From positions 28,551-92,550 of the forward strand of contig JBAXTE010000014.1 in the NCBI GenBank assembly GCA_037130365.1: 64,000 nucleotides of DNA, read 5' to 3'. The DNA comes from JBAXTE01 sp037130365 (GTDB lineage Bacteria > Bacteroidota > Bacteroidia > Bacteroidales > WCHB1-69). The translations under genes and the position numbers were made by a program. Below the pieces are notes generated by a model. The model made no database searches and was not told the origin of the DNA. It saw only the letters and a list, made by a program, of their open reading frames with translations. The first letter of the stretch is position 1, and each line of letters starts with the position of its first letter. Of this stretch, positions 34,058-41,285 are shown in pieces.

Positions 34058-35058
34058 TATCGTTTGATAAATGTACGATTAATATTATAGTTATTTCCTT
34101 GAATTCTAATATAATACATTCCAGATGATAAATCTGAAATATTAATTTTTGAGTTGGAATTACTCACATTAGTTTTATATACAGTTCGACCAGCTAAATC
34201 AATGATTTCTATGTTTTTAACTGTGTTTTCTTTCATTTCTATGTTCAGGTTTTCAGAAGTTGGGTTTGGATAAATATTAATGCCAATTGATTCGTTTTCT
34301 GTGATTGTAACTCCTTGATCTACTGTGGTAAAGTTATCAATACAGAAAAATAGAGGAGTGTTAATTCCATAAGCGCCAACATCACTTGAGGAAAGGATAA
34401 AAGTAAGACTGTCAACATTTCCTAATGAACTCAAATCAGCCCATTGCCAATCTTTTACAATATAATCTTCACTATTATTCGACGAGCGAAAGTCTGCAAG
34501 ATAGAATTCTACACTGTCTACAGCCAATGAGCCATTTAACCATTTCTTGATAGTTATTTTAAACCAATCGGGATCGTTGCCAGTCACTCCGCCAAACTTT
34601 TTTCCATAAGCATCACCATCTCGCATATTAATTGCGCTGTAAGTTGCATTTGTAAAATATGCTCCAGCTACTATTTTTCCTCGTGCTGCAGGTTTTAAAA
34701 CTATTTTTGGATTTATTTGTCTATAAGCATCCACTTGACCTACAGCGTAAATTGAAGATCCATTGTATCCAACACCTGCCATCGAAGCATACATATTTCC
34801 CATTCCAGCCGTAACAGTATCTATTACATTGCTGTATGCAAATCCACTCGACCAAAATCCACCGTATGCAGTGTCGTAATTGTTTACAAATGCTGCATTT
34901 CCATCCTCAAACATGGTCCCAAGCGACTGACTAGCACCATTCCAATATGAATTTGGACTTAATGCTAAATTTTCAAATGTTGATATTGTTTGTCCGTTTA
35001 GTGTTGTTAAGATAAAAGCGAAACTCCAAATGAATAATAGTGTAGTTTTTAGTCTCAT
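34057..35058 (-). CDS. DUF4465 protein with T9SS sorting domain
   Basis: A protein of 333 residues with a signal peptide (ending TTLNGQ, about 22). The body shows the DUF4465 pattern: STFENLALSPNSYWNG, GGFWSSGFAYSNVIDT, YAVGQVDAYRQINPKIVL, YFTNATYSAINMRDGD and a segment near FKITIKKWLNGSL. The end (INIYPNPTSENLNI ... ISDLSSGMYYIRI ... RTFIKR) is a T9SS sorting domain. DUF4465 genes often accompany BtuB-type receptors in Bacteroidota. The gene overlaps the receptor gene by four bases (ATGA) and the next gene by one base (TAATG), so the products are probably made in step. Confidence 0.86.
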   Translation of the reverse strand: MRLKTTLLFIWSFAFILTTLNGQTISTFENLALSPNSYWNGASQSLGTMFEDGNAAFVNNYDTAYGGFWSSGFAYSNVIDTVTAGMGNMYASMAGVGYNGSSIYAVGQVDAYRQINPKIVLKPAARGKIVAGAYFTNATYSAINMRDGDAYGKKFGGVTGNDPDWFKITIKKWLNGSLAVDSVEFYLADFRSSNNSEDYIVKDWQWADLSSLGNVDSLTFILSSSDVGAYGINTPLFFCIDNFTTVDQGVTITENESIGINIYPNPTSENLNIEMKENTVKNIEIIDLAGRTVYKTNVSNSNSKINISDLSSGMYYIRIQGNNYNINRTFIKR

Positions 35059-36980
35059 AAATTTTGTTTGTTTTTGTAGTTAAAATTGAATGTGATTCCA
35101 ATATTAAAATTCCTGTTAGGCATTGGTCTATTGGGCATTATCTGGTAAAGTTCATCCCAGATATTGTCTATTTGAGTATATAAATTCAAAAAATAATTTT
35201 TAAATTTTTGCTGATAATTTACATTTACGGATCCGAGTTGATATGGTGCTAAATATTCGCTGTGATCTGTTGAAATATAGCGATATCCTGTGTAATGATG
35301 CCGGTATGTGATTGAAAAGGATTTATATTCAATTTTAAGACGTGCATTTCCAGAATAAATAGGCACAAATATCAGTTGTTTGCCAACGGAATTATCGTTC
35401 TCGCTCTTCGATTTTTCGTTTGTAGATATGACATAACTGGTTAATAACGCAAGTTGAATATTTGTTTTTTTTACTTTAAGATTAAGTACAGAGTGGGTTT
35501 CTAGGCCACGACTCCAAACTGATAAGATGTTTTGAGGTGTCCAAATTAATGAACCGGGTAACCATACAATCCAATTATCAATAGTGCGATTGAAAAGTGT
35601 AATTTCCTCTTTAAATCGTAGAGAATTCTTCTTGGTTCCATAATTTAAGGCAATACCAACTTCCTCGGAATAACCATTTTCTGGAAGTAAATTCGGATTT
35701 CCTCCCGGATTCCAATATAAATCGTTGAATGTGGGCAGCCTATATAATCTGCTCATATTGGCTTTTGTAGATAAAAACGACCAAATTTGATACTCGATTC
35801 CTGCTGAATATGTGAATGGAATACTTAGATTTGGAATAAACTCTTGTCGGATAGATGTACTGATATTCAGTTTTTTAGAATTGTTTTCAAATTGGTAAGA
35901 TGCAAAGAGGGAAGTCCTATTTTGATTAGGATTCCAATCATAACCACTTGTTTTTGCACTGGAATAAGTGTTGTTGATTCCAAGATTCAAGGTGTGATTT
36001 TTTTTCAAAAATAATTTTGTCTCAATTTCAGCAATAAACGTGTTTGAACTACTGGTGTCGTTCGTGTTGGATAGTGAATCGATGTAATGCAATTGCTCAT
36101 TAAAATATCCCGCCCTAAGGTGAGTTATACTATTTTTGTAATTGTATTTCCAATCTGCAGAAAATCGATTTGAAAGATCATTTTGCTCTGCTTTATTTCT
36201 TTGCTCAAGTAGTGTAGGAGGGAGGTTCCGCTCCGTTTTTTGCGACCAAAAAGAAATGTTCAATAGTTGGTTTTTAGTGATTTGGATTGAGTTATTATTC
36301 ACAAATCCAATACTTCTAAATTCAGCGCGTTCTTGATTTTTAGATTGAATAACTCCCTGATTGTAAAATTCATAATCAAAATCATTGGCAGCGTATTTAT
36401 TCTGATAAGTAAATGTTGATGAAACCCGTTTTGAACCATATTGAAGCGTAATGTTCTGTCCAATGGAATGAAAACTTCCTCCCGAAATTCCATATTCAAC
36501 CGAAAGTCCAGAATTAAATTTTGGTGTATTGTTAAGGTGGATTGCACCGCCGATGGCTCCGTTACCCCAAAGTGCGCCGACTCCACCAAATTGAATGGTG
36601 ACATTGTTTGAAAAACTTACTGGAATCAAAGAAAAATCCAATTGTCCATTGGTTATACTGTTGATATTTAATCCATTCCATAAAATTGCAGTTTGTGATG
36701 CACTTCCGCCTCGAAACGAGCTAGTTGCCAGAGATCCTTGACCATAAGACTTAATACAAATGGGACTTTCATCAGAAAGTAAATCGGCCATTGATCTATT
36801 TTTGTATTGAAACATTGCCACAGAATCAAGTAGAAGCAATTTTACTCCCGACGAAAATTGAGTAATTCGATCTGCTTGAACTGTAACTCCAGATAATAAA
36901 TGTGTTGAATCTTCCTGACATACCACCGTGGCGGAGCAAGTCGAGAAAAGAATAAATAACAACACAATTTTATCGTTCAT
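35055..36980 (-). CDS. BtuB-like TonB-dependent receptor
   Basis: An outer-membrane receptor of 641 residues. A signal peptide (about 1-21) leads to a plug domain: LSGVTVQADRI, then MADLLSDESPICIKSYGQGSLATSSFRGGSASQTAILWNGLNINS, and VSFSNNVTIQFGGVGALWGNGAIGGAIHL, the standard TonB-dependent receptor order. The rest is a 22-strand-type barrel, with late motifs PTFNDLYWNPGGNPNLLPENGYSEEVG and the final strand NFNIGITFNFNYKN. At about 640 residues it is the compact BtuB/FepA size, with no carboxypeptidase-like or SusC extension. The cobalamin riboswitch directly upstream makes vitamin B12 or a related corrinoid the likely ligand. It is the first gene of a four-gene operon. Confidence 0.9.
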   Translation of the reverse strand: MNDKIVLLFILFSTCSATVVCQEDSTHLLSGVTVQADRITQFSSGVKLLLLDSVAMFQYKNRSMADLLSDESPICIKSYGQGSLATSSFRGGSASQTAILWNGLNINSITNGQLDFSLIPVSFSNNVTIQFGGVGALWGNGAIGGAIHLNNTPKFNSGLSVEYGISGGSFHSIGQNITLQYGSKRVSSTFTYQNKYAANDFDYEFYNQGVIQSKNQERAEFRSIGFVNNNSIQITKNQLLNISFWSQKTERNLPPTLLEQRNKAEQNDLSNRFSADWKYNYKNSITHLRAGYFNEQLHYIDSLSNTNDTSSSNTFIAEIETKLFLKKNHTLNLGINNTYSSAKTSGYDWNPNQNRTSLFASYQFENNSKKLNISTSIRQEFIPNLSIPFTYSAGIEYQIWSFLSTKANMSRLYRLPTFNDLYWNPGGNPNLLPENGYSEEVGIALNYGTKKNSLRFKEEITLFNRTIDNWIVWLPGSLIWTPQNILSVWSRGLETHSVLNLKVKKTNIQLALLTSYVISTNEKSKSENDNSVGKQLIFVPIYSGNARLKIEYKSFSITYRHHYTGYRYISTDHSEYLAPYQLGSVNVNYQQKFKNYFLNLYTQIDNIWDELYQIMPNRPMPNRNFNIGITFNFNYKNKQNL

Positions 36981-37020
36981 AATGATTCAATTTTTCATCC
37001 ACGAACGAGAAAAAGGAAAC

Positions 37021-37050
37021 TTGAATATGAGGAATTGACCTCTGATTCAA
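37021..37050 (-). promoter_or_regulatory. Hairpin between riboswitch and receptor gene, possible expression platform
   Basis: On the minus strand TTGAAT...GAGG pairs with CCTC...ATTCAA, giving a two-part stem with a 6-base loop. It lies 29 bases past the conserved riboswitch core and 40 bases before the ATG. No T run follows, so control at translation or by another structure is more likely than simple termination. Confidence 0.45.
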
Positions 37051-37078
37051 ATTGCTTTTTTCCCGAAGCAATATTATC

Positions 37079-37345
37079 AATTTTGGTGCTTTTGGCAGGT
37101 CTCCTGACTTGTTCACGTGTACCTTCCCAACCGTCGGATGACGGGCAGTGGTTTAAATCACACTTTTCGCTTATGAATGAGAATTTTATACAAACCTCAT
37201 TCAAATATAATACTTAGATGAAAATGCTAGATGATTTGCGTTTTCTTGAAAGTATAATGCGAAAGAACTTACAGTTGCGGGAACAGCTCCCGATTTACAC
37301 GGGATTCCCTTTTGCATCTCACTTAACTATGAGAACCAATTGCTT
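37079..37345 (-). promoter_or_regulatory. Cobalamin (adenosylcobalamin-class) riboswitch
   Basis: All main conserved blocks are present on the minus strand in order. The closing stem is formed by AATTGGT (37341-37335) and ACCAAAATT (37087-37079). GGGAATCCCGTG...AAATCGGG occupies 37309-37289, CCCGCAACTGTAAG 37281-37268, and the B12 box GTCAGGAGACCTGCC 37108-37094. The variable peripheral part between the last two is long (about 155 bases). B12 riboswitches normally reduce expression of the downstream gene when cobalamin is plentiful. The controlled gene here is the BtuB-like receptor at 36980 with its operon. Confidence 0.95.
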
Positions 37346-37347
37346 TG

Positions 37348-37377
37348 CAAATGTATAAACAATATTTTGAAAAGCAA
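37348..37377 (-). promoter_or_regulatory. Promoter of the riboswitch-btuB operon
   Basis: On the minus strand TTG (37377-37375), a 19-base spacer and TACATTTG (37355-37348), an exact consensus match. Transcription would start at about 37341, exactly at the first stem of the riboswitch, which supports both calls. To the right, 37378-37659 has no gene; it is AT-rich and contains a TTGACTATTTTGAATT motif at 37422. Confidence 0.75.
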
Positions 37378-37659
37378 GAACTGATAGTTTCTTTTTTGAA
37401 ACATTTCGTAATTATTATTATTTGACTATTTTGAATTGTCACACAATCTCTTTGTAAACAATGAGATATGTTCAATTGCTTAAATTTGTTAGGTATTATT
37501 TTATAATTTAATTGATTTAAAGAGTTGATTTGAAAAATGTTTATGAAAAAAATTATTGTCCTAATAAAATCATCAATAAATTAATTTTCAGGGTCGACTA
37601 ATGAACAGTTGAATGTTAGAAAATAATATAAAAAAGCAATATTGAAAAATAAAAGACGT

Positions 37660-37667
37660 TAATTTTG
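37660..37667 (+). promoter_or_regulatory. -7 element of the exbB-exbD-tonB promoter
   Basis: TAATTTTG fits TAnnTTTG, 38 bases before the ATG of exbB. A TTG at 37642 is only 15 bases away, shorter than usual. Confidence 0.45.
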
Positions 37668-37704
37668 TATCCAAATTCAAAAATCCATAAAAAATTAATA
37701 CGTT

Positions 37705-38412
37705 ATGATTAGCACAATTCTTCTTCAAGTTTCACAAACAGGTGTAGCAGTTGCCGATACGATTGCCAAAGTCGCTTCACCACAAAAGTTTGACTCATTA
37801 AATATTTGGGATTTAACCTTAAAAGGTGGTTGGATTATGATCCCTATTGGAATCATGTCAATAATTGCAATTTACATATTTATTGAACGTTACATGACCA
37901 TTCAAAAAGCTGGAAAAGATGATCCTAATTTTATGAATAATATTCGTGACTTTATTCATAATAACAGATTAGACTCAGCGCTTGCTTTATGTAAAAATAA
38001 TCAAACACCATTGGCACGAATGATTGAAAAAGGGCTTACTCGCTTGGGAAAACCGTTAAATGATATCAATGCAGCCATAGAAAATGTTGGTAAATTAGAA
38101 GTTACTCGTCTCGAAAAAAATATTGCAGCATTAGCAACCATTGCAGGAGCTGCTCCTATGCTTGGTTTCTTGGGTACAGTTACCGGAATGGTAAAAGCCT
38201 TTTATAATATGGCAAAAGCAGGTAATAACATTGATATTCAATTACTTTCGAGTGGTATTTACGAAGCTATGGTCACTACTGTTGGAGGATTAATTGTTGG
38301 AATTATGGCTTATATTTGTTATAATGTATTGGTAGCCAGAGTAGAAAAAGTAGTTTTTATTCTAGAAGCTCGAACTACTGAATTTATGGATTTATTAAAT
38401 GAACCAGTATAA
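37705..38412 (+). CDS. exbB: ExbB/TolQ-type proton channel protein
   Basis: An inner-membrane protein of 235 residues of the MotA/TolQ/ExbB family. There is an N-terminal helix (about 37-58, GWIMIPIGIMSIIAIYIFIERYM), a cytoplasmic helical part with LARMIEKGLTRLG, then two helices containing ATIAGAAPMLGFLGTVTGMVKAF (about 142-165) and EAMVTTVGGLIVGIMAYICYN (about 188-209), the family's conserved core. With ExbD it uses the proton gradient to drive TonB. exbD begins 12 bases later and tonB follows, so the three form one operon, divergent from the BtuB-like receptor operon. Confidence 0.92.
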   Translation: MISTILLQVSQTGVAVADTIAKVASPQKFDSLNIWDLTLKGGWIMIPIGIMSIIAIYIFIERYMTIQKAGKDDPNFMNNIRDFIHNNRLDSALALCKNNQTPLARMIEKGLTRLGKPLNDINAAIENVGKLEVTRLEKNIAALATIAGAAPMLGFLGTVTGMVKAFYNMAKAGNNIDIQLLSSGIYEAMVTTVGGLIVGIMAYICYNVLVARVEKVVFILEARTTEFMDLLNEPV

Positions 38413-38424
38413 TATTCATTTACT

Positions 38425-38841
38425 ATGGCAATTAAAACAAGAAATAAAATAAGTAAAGATTTTAGTTCGTCCACCATGTCGGATTTAGTCTTTCTATTAC
38501 TGATATTTTTCATGATAACTTCTACATTAGTGAGTCCAAATGCGATAAAATTATTATTGCCTAATAGTAATTCTCAAGTTCGTTCTCCACGCACAATGAG
38601 TGTATATGTTAAGGGGCAAGATGAATATTATGTTGAAGAAACAAGAGTTGGATTTGCTGAATTACAACAACAAATACAAAATAAAATGATGGGTCAACCC
38701 GACGATGGAACAGTTGTACTCAGAGCAGATAAAGATTCACCTGTCCAACTAATTGTAAATGTGATTGATGCCGTAAATAAAATCAACGATGCATCAAAGA
38801 AAAAATACAAAGTTATTCTAGCAACAAAACCACAGGATTAA
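38425..38841 (+). CDS. exbD: ExbD/TolR-type protein
   Basis: A protein of 138 residues with a short cytoplasmic N-terminus, one membrane helix (about 19-37, SDLVFLLLIFFMITSTLVS) and a periplasmic domain. Asp20 at the start of the helix corresponds to the essential proton-binding aspartate of ExbD. The periplasmic part (TVVLRADKDSPVQLIVNVIDAVNKI) matches the ExbD/TolR fold. It is flanked by exbB and tonB with gaps of 12 and 31 bases. Confidence 0.92.
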   Translation: MAIKTRNKISKDFSSSTMSDLVFLLLIFFMITSTLVSPNAIKLLLPNSNSQVRSPRTMSVYVKGQDEYYVEETRVGFAELQQQIQNKMMGQPDDGTVVLRADKDSPVQLIVNVIDAVNKINDASKKKYKVILATKPQD

Positions 38842-38872
38842 CCGTATACAAAGTAACTAATTTTAGTGCAAT

Positions 38873-39571
38873 ATGAAAAAGATATCAAATCAAAACAAGG
38901 GAATAATTGGAACTGCTTTGTTCCACGCTCTACTTCTGTTGTGCTTTTTATTTATGGGTTTTAAAACTCCATTACCATTACCTCCCGAAGAAGGAATTGA
39001 AATTGATATGGGTGGCGGTGGAGGAGGCTCTTCAGATCCTGTAAATGTAAAACCTACCCCTTCTTCTGAAGATGAGTATGTTACTCAAGATAATGAAGCA
39101 TCTAGCGCAATTTCAAATAGCAAAGTAAAGAAAACAAAAACTGAAACTAAAGTTGATCCTGTTGTTGATCCTCGATTAATTTATAAAAAAGGCAGTAACA
39201 CAAATGGAACTGGAACAGGTGTTGGACCCGGCAATGGATCTGGAATTGGACCTGGTAGTGGTGGTGGAACTGGCGGCGGAACAGATGGTGGCATTGGACC
39301 AAATAAAGGACCAGGCTTTTCATTAAACGGACGCTCAGCTAAAAGTTTGCCTGCTCCTGAAATAAACAACGTTCAAGGAAAAGTGGTCGTTAGAATAAAA
39401 GTTGATCCTTCGGGAAAAGTTGTAGATGCAGAGGCCGTATCTAAAGGTTCTACAATTGCAAACGCTAAAGTTTGGAAGAAGTGTGAAGATTTTGCAATGA
39501 AAGCTAAATTTAGCGCAAAACCTGATGCTCCTGAAGTTCAAATGGGAACAATTACATATATTATTGAATAA
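38873..39571 (+). CDS. tonB: TonB-like energy transducer
   Basis: A protein of 232 residues: an N-terminal membrane helix (about 10-29, GIIGTALFHALLLLCFLFMGF), a long flexible middle rich in Pro, Glu and Lys and then Gly (GTGTGVGPGNGSGIGPGSGG), and a C-terminal TonB/TolA domain of about 75 residues (GKVVVRIKVDPSGKVVDAEA ... KFSAKPDAPEVQMGTITYIIE). TonB links ExbB-ExbD to outer-membrane receptors. The glycine-rich spacer replaces the usual Pro-Lys spacer, a form common in Bacteroidota. Its closest receptor gene is the divergent BtuB-like gene, although TonB proteins often serve many receptors. Repeat copy 2 and a terminator follow. Confidence 0.88.
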   Translation: MKKISNQNKGIIGTALFHALLLLCFLFMGFKTPLPLPPEEGIEIDMGGGGGGSSDPVNVKPTPSSEDEYVTQDNEASSAISNSKVKKTKTETKVDPVVDPRLIYKKGSNTNGTGTGVGPGNGSGIGPGSGGGTGGGTDGGIGPNKGPGFSLNGRSAKSLPAPEINNVQGKVVVRIKVDPSGKVVDAEAVSKGSTIANAKVWKKCEDFAMKAKFSAKPDAPEVQMGTITYIIE

Positions 39572-39596
39572 TGTTTCGATAAATACTTAATTTTAA

Positions 39597-39766
39597 GTAC
39601 TTGCAAGAAAACTCGTTATTTTCCAGTGTTTGTCAGAAGATGTCAAATGTTAGGCGTTTTTATAGTATTGAAAACCAAGGTTCCGATAGCTATCGGAATT
39701 ACAATGGTAAATGACTGTTTTCAATGCGAAAACAACGAAGCAGATGATATTTTCTGGAAAACACTA
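39597..39766 (+). repeat. Dispersed structured repeat, copy 2
   Basis: Matches 31797-32003 in the same orientation but lacks the nested GC-rich hairpin. It holds the 18-base palindrome TTCCGATAGCTATCGGAA at 39681-39698, an outer stem of TATTGAAAAC and GTTTTCAAT, and ends in TTTTCTGGAAAACACTAT. It lies in the 3' untranslated part of the tonB operon, between the stop codon and the terminator. Confidence 0.8.
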
Positions 39767-39767
39767 T

Positions 39768-39805
39768 AAATGCTCAAGTGCTTGTTTGACAATGCTTGAG
39801 CATTT
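39768..39805 (+). terminator. Terminator of the exbB-exbD-tonB operon
   Basis: AAATGCTCAAG (39768-39778) and CTTGAGCATTT (39795-39805) form a perfect 11-bp stem with a 16-base loop, followed by a T run. It stands about 200 bases past the tonB stop because repeat copy 2 lies between. Confidence 0.8.
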
Positions 39806-39854
39806 TTTATAAGTAAAAATACTATAATTACGGAATCTAAATTTTACAATCTTT

Positions 39855-41129
39855 ATGAACTATTCTGAAACGTTAGATTTTCTACACCAAAGTCTTCCAA
39901 TGTTCCACAGAGTTGGAACTGCAGCATATAAAGCGAATCTTAATAACACCATTTTATTGATGGATTTATTGGGACATCCATATCGGAATTTCAAATCTAT
40001 CCACATTGCTGGAACAAATGGCAAAGGTTCAACATCCCATTTCATCGCTTCAATTTTTCAGGAAATGGGCTACAAAACGGGTCTATACACCTCTCCACAT
40101 TTAAAAGATTTTCGCGAAAGAATCAAAATAAATGGAACAATGATTCCTGAAGATTATGTTTCTGAATTTGTAACCAATTTCAAGGCAGATTTTGACCAAA
40201 TTCAACCCTCTTTTTTTGAAATGACTGTTGCACTTGCATTCAAATATTTTGCTGAAGAAAAGGTTGATATAGCAATCATTGAAACTGGTCTTGGTGGCCG
40301 ATTAGACTCAACAAATGTAATATCTCCAATGTTGTCTGTAATTACAAATATAGATTATGATCATACTCAATTACTTGGCAATACACTTGATAAAATTGCC
40401 TTTGAAAAGGCTGGGATTATTAAGTATAAAATCCCAGTGATAATTGGAGAATCAAATGAATTCTCTAAACCTGTATTTGTCGAAAAATCAAATTTAGAAA
40501 ATGCACCGATTTCTTTTGCAGATCAAGATTATAAACCTAAAAATATTCAGCATAATAATCCATTTGAATTATCCTTAGAAATTCGTGATTTGTCTTTAAA
40601 ATCACCGCTTGCTGGTATGTATCAAGTGAAAAATTTAACTACGGTAATTGCTGTTGTGGATAAATTAAATGAGGTTTATCATCTAGATATTTCAAATGAT
40701 GTTGTTCAAAAAGGAATTCAAAACGTGATACGAAATACTCAATTGCTTGGTCGCTGGCAAAAAATCAACGATAAGCCATTAGCAATTGCAGATATTTGCC
40801 ATAATCCTCACGGAATAAATTACATATTAAATCAGCTTAAACAGCTAAATTCAAATCACTTACATTTTGTCTTAGGAATGGTTAACGACAAAGATATTCA
40901 ATCGGTTTTAAATATGTTGCCAAAGGATGCAACCTATTATTTTTGTAAAGCCAATATTCCTCGAGGTATAGATGCAAACGAACTGAAAGAGAAATCAAAA
41001 GAATTTGGGTTATTAGGTAATGTGTATCCCTCTGTTTTGGAGGCGTATCAATGTGCCCTTCAGCAAGCAAAATCAAATGATATTGTGTTTGTCGGAGGAA
41101 GTACCTTTACTGTAGCTGAGATTGTATAA
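39855..41129 (+). CDS. folC: Folylpolyglutamate synthase / dihydrofolate synthase
   Basis: A cytosolic Mur-ligase-type enzyme of 424 residues that adds glutamate to dihydropteroate or folates with ATP. The P-loop reads HIAGTNGKGSTSHF (about 51-64), followed by GLYTSPHLKDFRERIKING (about 77-95), the folate-binding loop. EMTVALAFKYFAEEKVDIAIIETGLGGRLDSTNV (about 123-156) carries the metal-binding residues, and ITNIDYDHTQLLGNTLDKIAFEKAGI follows. The C-terminal domain includes ADICHNPHG. All these are FolC marks. It begins 50 bases after the tonB terminator and stands before guaB with a 156-base gap. Confidence 0.95.
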   Translation: MNYSETLDFLHQSLPMFHRVGTAAYKANLNNTILLMDLLGHPYRNFKSIHIAGTNGKGSTSHFIASIFQEMGYKTGLYTSPHLKDFRERIKINGTMIPEDYVSEFVTNFKADFDQIQPSFFEMTVALAFKYFAEEKVDIAIIETGLGGRLDSTNVISPMLSVITNIDYDHTQLLGNTLDKIAFEKAGIIKYKIPVIIGESNEFSKPVFVEKSNLENAPISFADQDYKPKNIQHNNPFELSLEIRDLSLKSPLAGMYQVKNLTTVIAVVDKLNEVYHLDISNDVVQKGIQNVIRNTQLLGRWQKINDKPLAIADICHNPHGINYILNQLKQLNSNHLHFVLGMVNDKDIQSVLNMLPKDATYYFCKANIPRGIDANELKEKSKEFGLLGNVYPSVLEAYQCALQQAKSNDIVFVGGSTFTVAEIV

Positions 41130-41258
41130 CCTCATTAATAATCAATTAATCAGCGATTTTTCTTGTTCGATTTTCGTTTGAAAAATCAATTAATTTTTTC
41201 ACGGTTTGTTTAACAATTTTTTTAATACTTATATAGTGTTAAAAACAATGATTTTTTA

Positions 41259-41266
41259 TACTTTTG
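41259..41266 (+). promoter_or_regulatory. -7 element of the guaB promoter
   Basis: TACTTTTG fits TAnnTTTG and lies 19 bases before the ATG at 41286. A weak hairpin, GATTTTTC (41155) with GAAAAATC (41180), lies upstream and may end the folC transcript. Confidence 0.5.
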
Positions 41267-41285
41267 CACGATAAAGAAAATAGAT

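Noticed and set aside
36995..37217. Open frames on both strands over the leader of the receptor gene
   Set aside because: They lie inside the cobalamin riboswitch and its platform, whose RNA structure explains the sequence.
39181..39369. Proline-rich open frame on the minus strand
   Set aside because: It is the antisense of the glycine-rich spacer of the TonB-like gene.
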